NCBI GenBank assembly: GCA_016935735.1
Contig: JAFGQK010000241.1
Coordinates: 1 to 55,785, forward strand
Source of the DNA: Spirochaetales bacterium
GTDB lineage: Bacteria > Spirochaetota > Spirochaetia > SZUA-6 > JAFGRV01
Direction of reading: 5' to 3'
DNA: 55,785 bases
Of this stretch, positions 24,337 to 32,918 are shown one piece after another (within the stretch, counting starts at the first letter, position 1; the number at the start of each line of letters is the position of its first letter). The position numbers and the translations under genes were made by a program. The notes under the pieces are model-generated. The model worked only from the letters and a program-made list of their open reading frames with translations. It was not told the DNA's origin and did not search any database.

Positions 24337-24387
24337 GCATCAGAGAGTTATCAATATAAAAGTATAAAACGAAAAGGAGGCACCTTC

Positions 24388-25848
24388 ATGCAATCACTGA
24401 AACAGGATGACACTGTCGTGGAAGATATTGATTTATCCTTTGAATCTATAAAAAAGTTGAAAGATAAGACAAGATTCTGGATCCATGAAACAGGTGGGAA
24501 CATTTATATTTTTGATCAGCATACCGGTGATGTTGTTGAAATAACAGATGTATTAAGTGATCTTATTAAATCAAAAACAAAGGAAGAATTTAATGCAATA
24601 AAAAAGAAGTTATCCGGGGATGAAATTACAGAAAACGGTGAATTCCTTCAGAATGTCCTGGATATTCCGGATACACCTGTAGAATCGGATGAAACAAAAA
24701 CAAAAATATCCGTGTTAAAACTCAATATCAGTTCAACATGCAATTTGTCCTGTGCTTATTGTTTCAGGGATAAAGAACATAATTTCTCCATTACCGATAC
24801 TTCACTCATCTATAAAGTCATCAACAATATGGTGGATGGATTCGGGAGGGAAGCGGATTCCTATACAATCTGTTTTAATTTAGCTTCCGAACCCCTCCTT
24901 TACCGGGATCTAATGAATGAACTGCATACGTTTACAAAGAAATTACAGAGAAAAATCCGGAAAAGGATAGAAATATTTTTTGTTACAAATGGTACGATTC
25001 TTACGGATAAAATAATAAAAGTAATAAAAAGCATAAGAAAAGACCGGCCTGTTTCCATAAGCATTGATGGGCCAAAGCACGTACATGACAAAGTCCGTAA
25101 ATATCCGGATGGTACCGGCAGCTATGACAAGATTATTCAAAATATACAGTTATATAAAAAAAAGGGAATGAAATTATGTGCCGAAGGGGTAATCACAAAA
25201 GAATTCCCCTATCCGCTTGAAATTATAAAGCATCTTATGGAGTTGGGATTTGAAAGCATTAATCTTAAGCCAGTCCGCCAGGGTACCCCGTATTCCTTTG
25301 ATGAAAAAAGCATAGAATCCCTTATAAAGGGATACGACGATTATTATTCATATATAACAGAAGAGCTTCTTAAGGAAAATTACTATCCTTTAAAGGTTCT
25401 TTGCAAGGATTCTGCCATAAAGCCTTTATGGAGAATTCTCTTTCACAGTAAAATGAACCGCCGGTGCGGGTGGGGAATCAATACAATTTCCATGGACCAC
25501 AAAGGTGACTACTATCCCTGCGATTCGGTCATGGGTATGGATGAATACAGGGTAGGGAATGTTCATGACGGAATAGATTTCAGTAAATTTCACCGGGATT
25601 TAACCTGTGAAAAACGCGGACAGTGTGCGAAGTGCTGGGCACGGCATTTGTGCAGCGGCACCTGTTATGTGAATGGCATCCTGGAGCAGAATGATATGCT
25701 TGCCATCGACCCGGTGGAATGCAGGCTTACAAAGTTTTTAATTGAATCAAATTTAAAGATGATCTGTCATCTTTTAAATGCCCGGGCAGATATGAGGACA
25801 ATTAAAACGATCTTAAGAATAAATCTTTATGAAATTTACCTGGTATAG
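24388..25848 (+). CDS. Radical SAM/SPASM enzyme (peptide-maturase-like)
   Basis: The 486-residue protein has an N-terminal region of about 105 residues that could be a peptide-binding module, then the radical SAM motif CNLSCAYC (C118, C122, C125) and the variant GGEP motif NLASEPLLY. A C-terminal SPASM domain carries extra iron-sulfur ligands: CGWGINTISMDHKGDYYPC and CEKRGQCAKC with HLCSGTC. SPASM enzymes modify ribosomal peptides or enzymes (anSME, PqqE, thioether-forming maturases). AAAGGAGG precedes the ATG. It sits 51 bases after the TraB gene on the same strand. No obvious precursor peptide gene lies next to it, so the substrate is unknown. Confidence 0.88.
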   Translation: MQSLKQDDTVVEDIDLSFESIKKLKDKTRFWIHETGGNIYIFDQHTGDVVEITDVLSDLIKSKTKEEFNAIKKKLSGDEITENGEFLQNVLDIPDTPVESDETKTKISVLKLNISSTCNLSCAYCFRDKEHNFSITDTSLIYKVINNMVDGFGREADSYTICFNLASEPLLYRDLMNELHTFTKKLQRKIRKRIEIFFVTNGTILTDKIIKVIKSIRKDRPVSISIDGPKHVHDKVRKYPDGTGSYDKIIQNIQLYKKKGMKLCAEGVITKEFPYPLEIIKHLMELGFESINLKPVRQGTPYSFDEKSIESLIKGYDDYYSYITEELLKENYYPLKVLCKDSAIKPLWRILFHSKMNRRCGWGINTISMDHKGDYYPCDSVMGMDEYRVGNVHDGIDFSKFHRDLTCEKRGQCAKCWARHLCSGTCYVNGILEQNDMLAIDPVECRLTKFLIESNLKMICHLLNARADMRTIKTILRINLYEIYLV

Positions 25849-26045
25849 GACCTTTTCCCCGCATCTTTATAAAGAATAAGTGTTCCTTTTTGATAATAAT
25901 GTAGCGGATATTCTGCTATGGATATGAAAAGATCGGACTGGTACCTGCATATAATACACCTGACACTGTAGAGATGGAAAGAAATACAGCCATATTTGCA
26001 GGGTTTTTTTGTTGAATTCTTTAGGGACATTCTGTAAAATGTTCA

Positions 26046-26211
26046 CAGCGTTGGTTGCGCCGACAACCCAGATCAGGAAAAGCAGGAACTATTTATAACC
26101 TGCAATTACATTTTACGTCCGGGAAGGTTCCGGCCAACGCATGTGTTACGGCAATTGCCGCCGGGTCAGAAAATCGTGGAATTTCACAAGATTTTCGCCC
26201 CTGGTAACACA
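26046..26211 (+). promoter_or_regulatory. Structured leader upstream of the hybrid histidine kinase
   Basis: The region can form a set of stems: GCGTTGG (26048) with CCAACGC (26134), GGTTG/CAACC (26053-26068), GCAGG/CCTGC (26082-26103), GTGTTAC (26143) with GTAACAC (26204), CGGC/GCCG (26049-style core at 26149-26160) and GAAAATCGTG with CACAAGATTTTC (26169-26196). It ends 19 bases before the kinase start. Part of it matches the leader at 17.5 kb. It resembles no riboswitch that I can name. The preceding bases 25849-26045 hold no convincing gene. Confidence 0.45.
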
Positions 26212-26229
26212 ATGAGCAGGATTTAAAAA

Positions 26230-29200
26230 ATGTCAGAAAAAGCTGGTAATTGGGGCATAGACCTCGTCGGCAGGAAAATGAGGCATCAACCCTGGCCAAT
26301 TAATAAAGAAGGAAAATATCAAGAACCTGCAAATAATGATAGAGAAGAAATTTATGGAATTTCAGGGGAAGCTGTTAATGAAACACTTTTATATTTCGAG
26401 GAATGCGGCGGAAGCACGGAAAGATTAATTCAATTATTAAATGAGCATGTCATTGACACTCTTTTCCGTATTGATCGTGAAGCACTCCTTGATAAAACCC
26501 GCTGGTATAATAATGAATATTATTTTTATTTTATCATGTTTACAAAAAAGGTAATGGGAGATTATGACTGGAGATTTACAAAAGGTGAAAATGTACAACT
26601 ATCTGTTTATCATAAGATATATGAAATCGGATACTTAAGATTTACTCCATATGGAGAAGAAGAAAAAGATGACAGCAACGCAATACCAAACGCCGTTATT
26701 AATTATTATACAAAAAAAGGTTACGATTTTCTTGATTTCTTAACATGGGCCGATGCCATATCAAAAGAAAAAACCTCTATCAGCTATTCAGAAACAGTAA
26801 GTAAATTAAACAATTACTGGTTATGCAGCGAGTTCAACAATTTTCTTTATGAATTTACCAAAATTATACTTAATATGAATAATGTAAAAACAATTTGTGA
26901 TGAATGTTTTGATTCTTTTGATCTTGCCGGTTTTTCTCATGTCCCCGAATCGATGCTTATTAAAATACAAAATTTTATCCATAACAAGGCAACAAAATCT
27001 TATGATATTAATATCAAGTATAATAAGAATAATTCATGTGATTTCACATCTACCATGTCAGGTAAGTTTAACGAGAAGAAAAACCATAATTACAAACTAT
27101 CCTGGATCATTACCGCTAATTCCATTGCTGTCTCTGCATTTCCTCAAATCATCAAAAAAATTTTAAGGCTCGATGAATTACCGGTATTGGAGAATCTTGC
27201 AGGATGGGGAACAGAATGCCTGTCATTTACACTGCGCTGGAAAAAAAGAATTCTATCAATCCCTTATTTGCAGCTTATTATCCTGAACTCGATTCTTATA
27301 GTGTTGGTAATATTAAATAATGTATTCAAACTGAATTTATTTTTAAACATAGCAGGCATATTCGCAATGTTGAATTTATTATTAATATTTTTAAGGAAAC
27401 TGAAAATCGAAAAAAATAAAAGGAAAATATCCGATGAAAATTTTGTAAAAGCAATTGAAGATGACAGTAAAAGGCTTGAAAAACTTGAAGAATTATCAAA
27501 TGAATTAATCCTGGGAAAGCACAATCTTGAAAAAAAGGTTCAGGAAAGAACAAAAGAACTTGTTTGTGCAAATCAAAAATTGAAGGAATTCGATATTGCT
27601 AAAACAAACTTTATCGCCAATATATCCCATGAATTAAGAACGCCTCTTACATTGATACTGGGGCCTCTTGAAGCAATGGTATCTGAGGAATACGGGGATA
27701 CGATAAGGAGTAATGATGAAATGCTGAAAATAATGCTTTATAATGCATCAAAATTATTGAATCTCATTAATAAATTACTTGACTACACAAAGATAGAAGC
27801 ACGCAGAATGACTGTTAATAAAAAAACTATAGATGTTTCCAAATTACTGAATTTCTATGTATCAACGGTAAAATCAAGTGCAATGAAAAGAGGATTAAGC
27901 ATTGTTTTTAATAATAATACCAATGAGAATAAGATTATTGCGTTTGTCGATAGGGATTTATTGGAAAAGGCGGTGTTCAATCTCATATCCAATTCATTGA
28001 AATTCACGACAAGGGACGGACAAATTATCGTTCAACTGGATAAAGATAAAGATTATTTTGTTATATCCGTAAAGGATACCGGGATAGGAATACCGGAAGA
28101 CAAACTGGATGTTATATTCGAACGTTTTACCCAGCTTGATGCATCGGCATCAAGAAAGTATGAAGGAACCGGGATAGGATTGGCATTGACGAAAGAAATA
28201 GTGGAAATTATGGGGGGCAGGATAATGGTAAAAAGTACGTTGCATGAAGGATCGACATTTACCATCAAATTGCCTTATGAAAGAGAAGAAAATTCTGCTG
28301 ATAAAAGTGAAATAGAAGATATTTATGAAATAAAGCCTGATATACTGACAGACTTTCACATTGCTTCAGAGTATCCGGATAATTCATTTATCCGGCAGGA
28401 AGAAAATAAAAGTCAAAAAGAAAGTAAAAAAATACTTGTGGTTGAAGATAACATGGATATGCAGGAATTCATAAAAACAATATTGCATAAAGACTATACC
28501 ATTATTACGGCAAAAAACGGAAAGCAGGGACTTGAAAAAGCACATGAAGTAAAACCCGATTTGATTCTGGCAGATGTAATGATGTCCGGAATCGATGGTT
28601 ATGAAATGACGGAAAAGATAAAGAGCCAGCTTGAATTGAGGGGAATACCGGTTATTCTTTTGACAGCAAAAGCAGATATTTTTATGAAAATTGAAGGATT
28701 TAAAAAAGGAGCAGATGATTATATCATAAAGCCATTTAATTCAAAGGAATTAAAAGCAAGGATTAATGCTCATTTACAAATGAAGAATTTAAGAGATGAA
28801 CTGGCAAGACAAAAAAATGAAATAAATATAAAAAAAAAGGAATTGGAGGAAATTCTTAAAGAAAAAATAATAATACAGGGACAATTGGAAGAGAGTGAAA
28901 AAAGATTCAGAGAGATGGCGGAAAATCTTCCTGTATCAATTATAGAAATCGATCGTCATAACAGGATTATCTATTTAAATCATTATGGGAAGAAAATATT
29001 CAAAGCAACATCAGAAGATTTGATAAGAGGAATATATGTATATGATTATTGTGAATCAGGTGAAAAAGACAAATTCATTAAGAACATTCAAAAAATATAT
29101 AAAGAAAAAAATCTGAAAATAAATTATTATAACTTTATATTAAAGGATGGTACAAAGATAAAAGTTTTAATAAAGCCGTTAGTTCTTTATGAAGAAAAGG

Positions 29201-29472
29201 AAATAACAGGAATCAGATTAACCATTCTGGAAATAGAACCTGAATTCAATATAACATTGTTGCCTGATAAAAATTTTTATGAAAGTTATGATATTTCAGA
29301 AAGAGAAGGTGAGATCATAACGTTGCTGATTAAGGGATTGAGCTATAATCAGATAGGAGAAAAACTGTTCATCTCATATAAAACAGTGGATAAGCATATA
29401 AGTAATATATATAGAAAAACAAAAGTAAATAACCGCAGTCAATTGATGGAATTAGTCCAGCAGAAATCATGA
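26230..29472 (+). CDS. Hybrid histidine kinase with receiver, PAS and LuxR output
   Basis: The 1080-residue protein combines a complete phosphorelay and its output. Residues 1-340 are an unassigned input region; about 344-395 hold two membrane helices; a coiled coil follows. The HisKA site is His467 in ISHELRTPLTLI; the HATPase has NLISNSLKFT, DTGIGIPEDKL and GTGIGLALTKEI. The receiver (about 732-850) has VVEDN, Asp782 in ILADVMM and KPF. A PAS domain spans about 885-1005 and a LuxR-type helix-turn-helix ends the protein (SEREGEIITLLIKGLSYNQI). It could thus act from membrane to promoter on one chain. The Shine-Dalgarno before 26230 is weak; ATG 26278 is an alternative. Confidence 0.9.
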   Translation: MSEKAGNWGIDLVGRKMRHQPWPINKEGKYQEPANNDREEIYGISGEAVNETLLYFEECGGSTERLIQLLNEHVIDTLFRIDREALLDKTRWYNNEYYFYFIMFTKKVMGDYDWRFTKGENVQLSVYHKIYEIGYLRFTPYGEEEKDDSNAIPNAVINYYTKKGYDFLDFLTWADAISKEKTSISYSETVSKLNNYWLCSEFNNFLYEFTKIILNMNNVKTICDECFDSFDLAGFSHVPESMLIKIQNFIHNKATKSYDINIKYNKNNSCDFTSTMSGKFNEKKNHNYKLSWIITANSIAVSAFPQIIKKILRLDELPVLENLAGWGTECLSFTLRWKKRILSIPYLQLIILNSILIVLVILNNVFKLNLFLNIAGIFAMLNLLLIFLRKLKIEKNKRKISDENFVKAIEDDSKRLEKLEELSNELILGKHNLEKKVQERTKELVCANQKLKEFDIAKTNFIANISHELRTPLTLILGPLEAMVSEEYGDTIRSNDEMLKIMLYNASKLLNLINKLLDYTKIEARRMTVNKKTIDVSKLLNFYVSTVKSSAMKRGLSIVFNNNTNENKIIAFVDRDLLEKAVFNLISNSLKFTTRDGQIIVQLDKDKDYFVISVKDTGIGIPEDKLDVIFERFTQLDASASRKYEGTGIGLALTKEIVEIMGGRIMVKSTLHEGSTFTIKLPYEREENSADKSEIEDIYEIKPDILTDFHIASEYPDNSFIRQEENKSQKESKKILVVEDNMDMQEFIKTILHKDYTIITAKNGKQGLEKAHEVKPDLILADVMMSGIDGYEMTEKIKSQLELRGIPVILLTAKADIFMKIEGFKKGADDYIIKPFNSKELKARINAHLQMKNLRDELARQKNEINIKKKELEEILKEKIIIQGQLEESEKRFREMAENLPVSIIEIDRHNRIIYLNHYGKKIFKATSEDLIRGIYVYDYCESGEKDKFIKNIQKIYKEKNLKINYYNFILKDGTKIKVLIKPLVLYEEKEITGIRLTILEIEPEFNITLLPDKNFYESYDISEREGEIITLLIKGLSYNQIGEKLFISYKTVDKHISNIYRKTKVNNRSQLMELVQQKS

Positions 29473-29527
29473 AAAATTATAATGTAATTAAAGAAAATTA
29501 CAATTAAGACTAACAAATCCATATTAA

Positions 29528-29655
29528 TTATCAAAAGGAAACCACCTCCTCTGGAGGTGATCCATTTCCTCCTCATTATATTTATTTAAAGGCTATGCCT
29601 TTTATATTTTTTTGATTTAGAAAAAGCCACCTGCTCCGCAGATGGTCTTTTACTC
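29528..29655 (+). mobile_element. R1 palindromic element, copy 3
   Basis: This full copy begins TTATCAAAAGG and ends CTTTTACTC, like copy 2. Hairpin 1 is ACCACCTCC/GGAGGTGAT with one mismatch and hairpin 2 is CCACCTGC/GCAGATGG with one mismatch, so it is slightly decayed. It lies 55 bases after the hybrid kinase stop. Confidence 0.65.
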
Positions 29656-29942
29656 ATAAAATAAGGAGAAATTCCCCATATCTTTCATAAAAATCAGGTG
29701 GTTTTCCTGATTGAGGAATTTCCAGAAAATGATAGCTTTGGAAAATATTGTTTAAGATTTATGATCTTAAATGTATTAAAAGCCAGGATTTTTTCAGGGA
29801 GGTGAATAATATGAAAAGGGGACCATAAGTAATAATTATATCCATGACTCATAAGTATAAAAAGGAAATCTATTCGGGTTTCGTTTTGTTTATTATCAAT
29901 TTTTGATGTTAAGAATGAAATAAAATTATTAATGGAGGAATT
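29656..29942 (+). other. Gene-free region with nested hairpin and a five-codon ORF
   Basis: GAAATTCC (29668-29675) pairs with GGAATTTC (29715-29722) around the inner stem AATCAGG/CCTGATT (29692-29712), forming a nested hairpin. Further on, AGGGAGG at 29796 precedes an ATG at 29811 at good spacing, but the frame is only MKRGP and stops at 29828. It may be a leader peptide or the remnant of a gene. No other gene is visible before the lipoprotein start. Confidence 0.4.
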
Positions 29943-31787
29943 ATGAGAAAGTGTTTATTATTGTCTATGAGTGCATTATTATTAATACTTATCGGTTGTG
30001 CTCAACCCTATTTGAATGAGTTTGAAATAAACAATGATTCGGAAAATGGGAGGGAGATTGCCGGGCAATGGGTCGCAGTACCAGGTAATAATTTAAAACA
30101 GATTTCTGTCGGTAATGCATATCACGTATGGGGAGTGAATGACAGTAATTATATCTATTACTGGGATGGAAGCTCATGGATTAATGTTCCCGGCCGGTTG
30201 AAACATGTATCCGTAGGTAATGACGGGACAGTATGGGGAATCAATCCGAATAACGCGATTTACCGTCGCGATGGTTCGAATTGGTTACAAATACCCGGAA
30301 GTTTTGTGCAGGTTGCCGTTGGGAATGCGAATTATGTGTGGAGCATAGACAGCGGCAATGCTATTTACAGATGGACAGGGTCATCGTGGGAGCAGGTTCC
30401 TGGAGCATTAAAGTGCGTTGCCATCGGGAATGATGGGAAAGTATGGGGTGTTAACCCGGATAATGTCATTTACCGGCGTGACGGTGCTAACTGGATTGAA
30501 ATACCAGGCAGGTTGAAACAGATATCGGTCGGGAATGCCAATTATGTATGGGGCGTCAATCCCGGTAATGCAGTCTACAAATGGACAGGCACGTCCTGGG
30601 AAGAGGTAGGCGGTTCTTTTAAATGCGTTGCTATCGGCAATGACGGGACAGCATGGGGAGTCAACCCTGACGGCGATATTTCCCGGTGGGATTCCATCAC
30701 CATTACGCCGACGCCGACATCAACGCCGACACCGACAACCACCCCGATCACTTTTGAAAAACTGGATGTTCCGTTTATAAGTCAGTTGGAGCCTAATCCG
30801 ACAAATGGCGGGTATGACGGGAGAGCCAATTGCGGCCCCGCCTCCCTGGCAATGTGCATCGATGCATATGGGAAAAGACCTTCAGGGTATGAGAACGATC
30901 ATGATTTTGTGCATCGGGTTCGCTACCAAATGACAGGTGTCGCAGATAATCCCGCTAATAATCCGTATACGACTATCCCACAGATGCAGGATGCCTTAAG
31001 TGGTTATTACCAGGAATTGCTGCCCAGCACTTTTCATACCAGTCTGAGCGAAGTCAAAAATAAAGTCATGGTAGAAGGGAAACCGGTTATTGCATTTGTT
31101 TACGCCCCGGGATTGCTGCCAAGGCAATACCCTGTTGATTGGGCAACAAATCATTTCATCGTGGTAACCGGTTATTCCAGTGATGGGCAATGGGTTTATG
31201 TAAATGATCCATTGGATTATTACGATGGTCAGCAGCCAGATAATGGTGCACCCAATAAATATACATATGACAGCTTTAGTGCATCATTTTTGTACGAGGC
31301 TTTGGCCGTTGGACCCGGACTGTTAACCGGACCGCTCCCAACGACACCCCCGTCAGGTGAAATCATTGTCGATGACGGGGATCCGGGTTTTTCACTCGAG
31401 GGAACCATGGCCTATTGGTATTATGCGACAAATCCCACCTATTATTATAACCATGACATGTATTGGACTTATGTCAATGGAGGCTCTGTTTCAAATTGGA
31501 TAATATGGAGACCCAATCTGCCTGAGGCGGGCAACTATAAAGTGGAAGCATGGATAACATGGGATAACGCCACAACCGGCCATGCCCCGTATACGGTTTA
31601 TTATTCCGGCGGCAGCATTACCTATTACATTAATCAGCTTAATTTCTCTGAAGAATGGGTCAGTCTTGGAACCCATTATTTCAATAATGGTACGGACGGA
31701 TATGTTAAACTTACAGACGCGACCGGAGAAGATCCCAACAGCTTGTTGAAAATCGGCGTTGATGCGTTGAGGTGGACAAGACAATAA
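29943..31787 (+). CDS. Lipoprotein with tectonin propeller, C39-type peptidase and golvesin-like domains
   Basis: The 614-residue protein starts with a lipoprotein signal peptide (LLLILIGC, Cys19). Residues about 42-255 are six tectonin-type repeats of about 35 residues (SVGNDGTVWGINPNNAIYRR and variants), alternating two sub-types. A TPTPTSTPTPTTTP linker leads to a papain-like C39-type peptidase domain with NCGPASLAM (Cys), HFIVVTGY (His) and VNDPLDY (Asn/Asp). The C-terminal 140 residues (EIIVDDGDPGF to KIGVDALRW) match golvesin-type carbohydrate-binding-like domains. It is likely anchored at the cell surface, binding glycans and cleaving peptides. GGAGG precedes the ATG. Confidence 0.88.
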   Translation: MRKCLLLSMSALLLILIGCAQPYLNEFEINNDSENGREIAGQWVAVPGNNLKQISVGNAYHVWGVNDSNYIYYWDGSSWINVPGRLKHVSVGNDGTVWGINPNNAIYRRDGSNWLQIPGSFVQVAVGNANYVWSIDSGNAIYRWTGSSWEQVPGALKCVAIGNDGKVWGVNPDNVIYRRDGANWIEIPGRLKQISVGNANYVWGVNPGNAVYKWTGTSWEEVGGSFKCVAIGNDGTAWGVNPDGDISRWDSITITPTPTSTPTPTTTPITFEKLDVPFISQLEPNPTNGGYDGRANCGPASLAMCIDAYGKRPSGYENDHDFVHRVRYQMTGVADNPANNPYTTIPQMQDALSGYYQELLPSTFHTSLSEVKNKVMVEGKPVIAFVYAPGLLPRQYPVDWATNHFIVVTGYSSDGQWVYVNDPLDYYDGQQPDNGAPNKYTYDSFSASFLYEALAVGPGLLTGPLPTTPPSGEIIVDDGDPGFSLEGTMAYWYYATNPTYYYNHDMYWTYVNGGSVSNWIIWRPNLPEAGNYKVEAWITWDNATTGHAPYTVYYSGGSITYYINQLNFSEEWVSLGTHYFNNGTDGYVKLTDATGEDPNSLLKIGVDALRWTRQ

Positions 31788-31799
31788 ATAATGAATCAT

Positions 31800-31858
31800 A
31801 AATCAGCTGAATCCTTTTACTTGATTTGAATCATTTGATAAACAGATTCAGCTGATTT
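31800..31858 (+). terminator. Long hairpin after the C39 lipoprotein gene
   Basis: AAATCAGCTGAATC (31800-31813) is perfectly complementary to GATTCAGCTGATTT (31845-31858), 14 bp with a 31-base loop, and is followed by TTC. It begins 13 bases after the stop codon and probably ends the transcript. Behind it lies a second hairpin, AAAGGGG/CCCCTTT (31875-31897). The remaining bases to 32072 show no gene. Confidence 0.6.
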
Positions 31859-32072
31859 TCAATCTTTGTGCGTCAAAGGGGTGATTGTTTCCCCTTTAGA
31901 AAGCCCACTCCAGCTATTTCCCTATCCGCATCATGTTCCTGCATTATCACCCAAAATTTTTCTTTCATTTAGTTAGTGTGACAAAAAAGGGAGTATTGTG
32001 ATTTATTAATTGAAGGCTTTCTTTTATTCGGCTAACCGTAAGGAAGCACAATAAATATTTGGAGGTTTAACT

Positions 32073-32849
32073 ATGAAAGTAAAAAAAATGTTATGTGCGG
32101 CATTATTGATACTCCTCGTGGCAGCAGGATTGACTGCCTATGAAGGTGATTTTTACGGGGATTGGGTTAATGTCGATCCTGATACCCGCGGGATTACCCG
32201 TTTCGGCATTGTTCCCAGCGGGAGTCCGGGGATTGCTGTTGTCCATGCATTCGGATCCTGTTCACCAACAGACTGTGACTGGGGCCAGGAAAAGTTAATT
32301 CTCTACGGGGCATCGGTTGTGGATAAGAATTACCAGTTCGCAACAGCCATTTATTACAAGGGTTATGCCCAGACTATCATCACAATGGAGTATAGGGACG
32401 ACGGGCGCATCTTCCTTGACTATTATACCCAGTTCCTGGATGACAGCGGCAGGGAAAATTATCATGCCTATGATATCTATAAGAAGAAAAGCCAGGAAGA
32501 AAAATGTCCCGATTTAATCGTGGATAAAATTTATGATCCTGAATGGGATGCCAACCAGAAGATTTCCCGCATCAAGGCGGTGATTGTCAATATAGGTAAT
32601 GTCAAAGCAGGCGCCAGTATAGCCCAGCTTATTGATCCATCAACCCTTGATCCTTCTTCAGGCAATCCTTATGACGCCTATGCCAAAGTACCTGAACTGG
32701 CACCGGGAGAATCTTATACTGTTGAGTTCACCCTGCCCTATTGGGTTTTCAATCCCGATGCCACCCTGAGAGTGACTGCGGATTATAAAGACCAGGTATC
32801 CGAATGTGACGAGAAAAACAACACGGCCCTGTATGATGTCATTGGCTAA
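32073..32849 (+). CDS. Exported CARDB-domain protein
   Basis: The 258-residue protein has a signal peptide (MLCAALLILLVAAGLTAY) behind GGAGG. Residues about 25-140 form a beta-rich domain with two close Cys (GSCSPTDCDW) and no family name that I can give. The C-terminal 110 residues are a CARDB adhesion-type immunoglobulin-like domain: CPDLIVDKIYDPEW, KAVIVNIGNVKAG, LAPGESYTVEF and the closing DEKNNTALYDV. It is probably a surface or periplasmic binding protein and may work with the lipoprotein gene before it, although a hairpin and 285 bases separate them. Confidence 0.82.
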   Translation: MKVKKMLCAALLILLVAAGLTAYEGDFYGDWVNVDPDTRGITRFGIVPSGSPGIAVVHAFGSCSPTDCDWGQEKLILYGASVVDKNYQFATAIYYKGYAQTIITMEYRDDGRIFLDYYTQFLDDSGRENYHAYDIYKKKSQEEKCPDLIVDKIYDPEWDANQKISRIKAVIVNIGNVKAGASIAQLIDPSTLDPSSGNPYDAYAKVPELAPGESYTVEFTLPYWVFNPDATLRVTADYKDQVSECDEKNNTALYDVIG

Positions 32850-32887
32850 TTCCAACAGACTCACGATAACTAAAACAAACATAATTA

Positions 32888-32918
32888 AAGCCCCCGTCTT
32901 CTGCGGGGGACTTTTTTT
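32888..32918 (+). terminator. Intrinsic terminator of the CARDB gene
   Basis: CCCCCG (32891-32896) pairs with CGGGGG (32904-32909), extended by AAG/CTT with one bulged base, and runs into seven T residues. It is the clearest intrinsic terminator in the window and touches the end of the convergent GrpB gene. Confidence 0.9.

Noticed and set aside
26042-26211. Cobalamin, c-di-GMP or other known riboswitch
   Set aside because: I looked for the conserved cores of the common classes and did not find them; only a general structured RNA can be argued.
26093-26299. Minus-strand ORF of 68 codons
   Set aside because: It is antisense to the structured leader and has no ribosome-binding site; its frame is a by-product of GC-rich stems.
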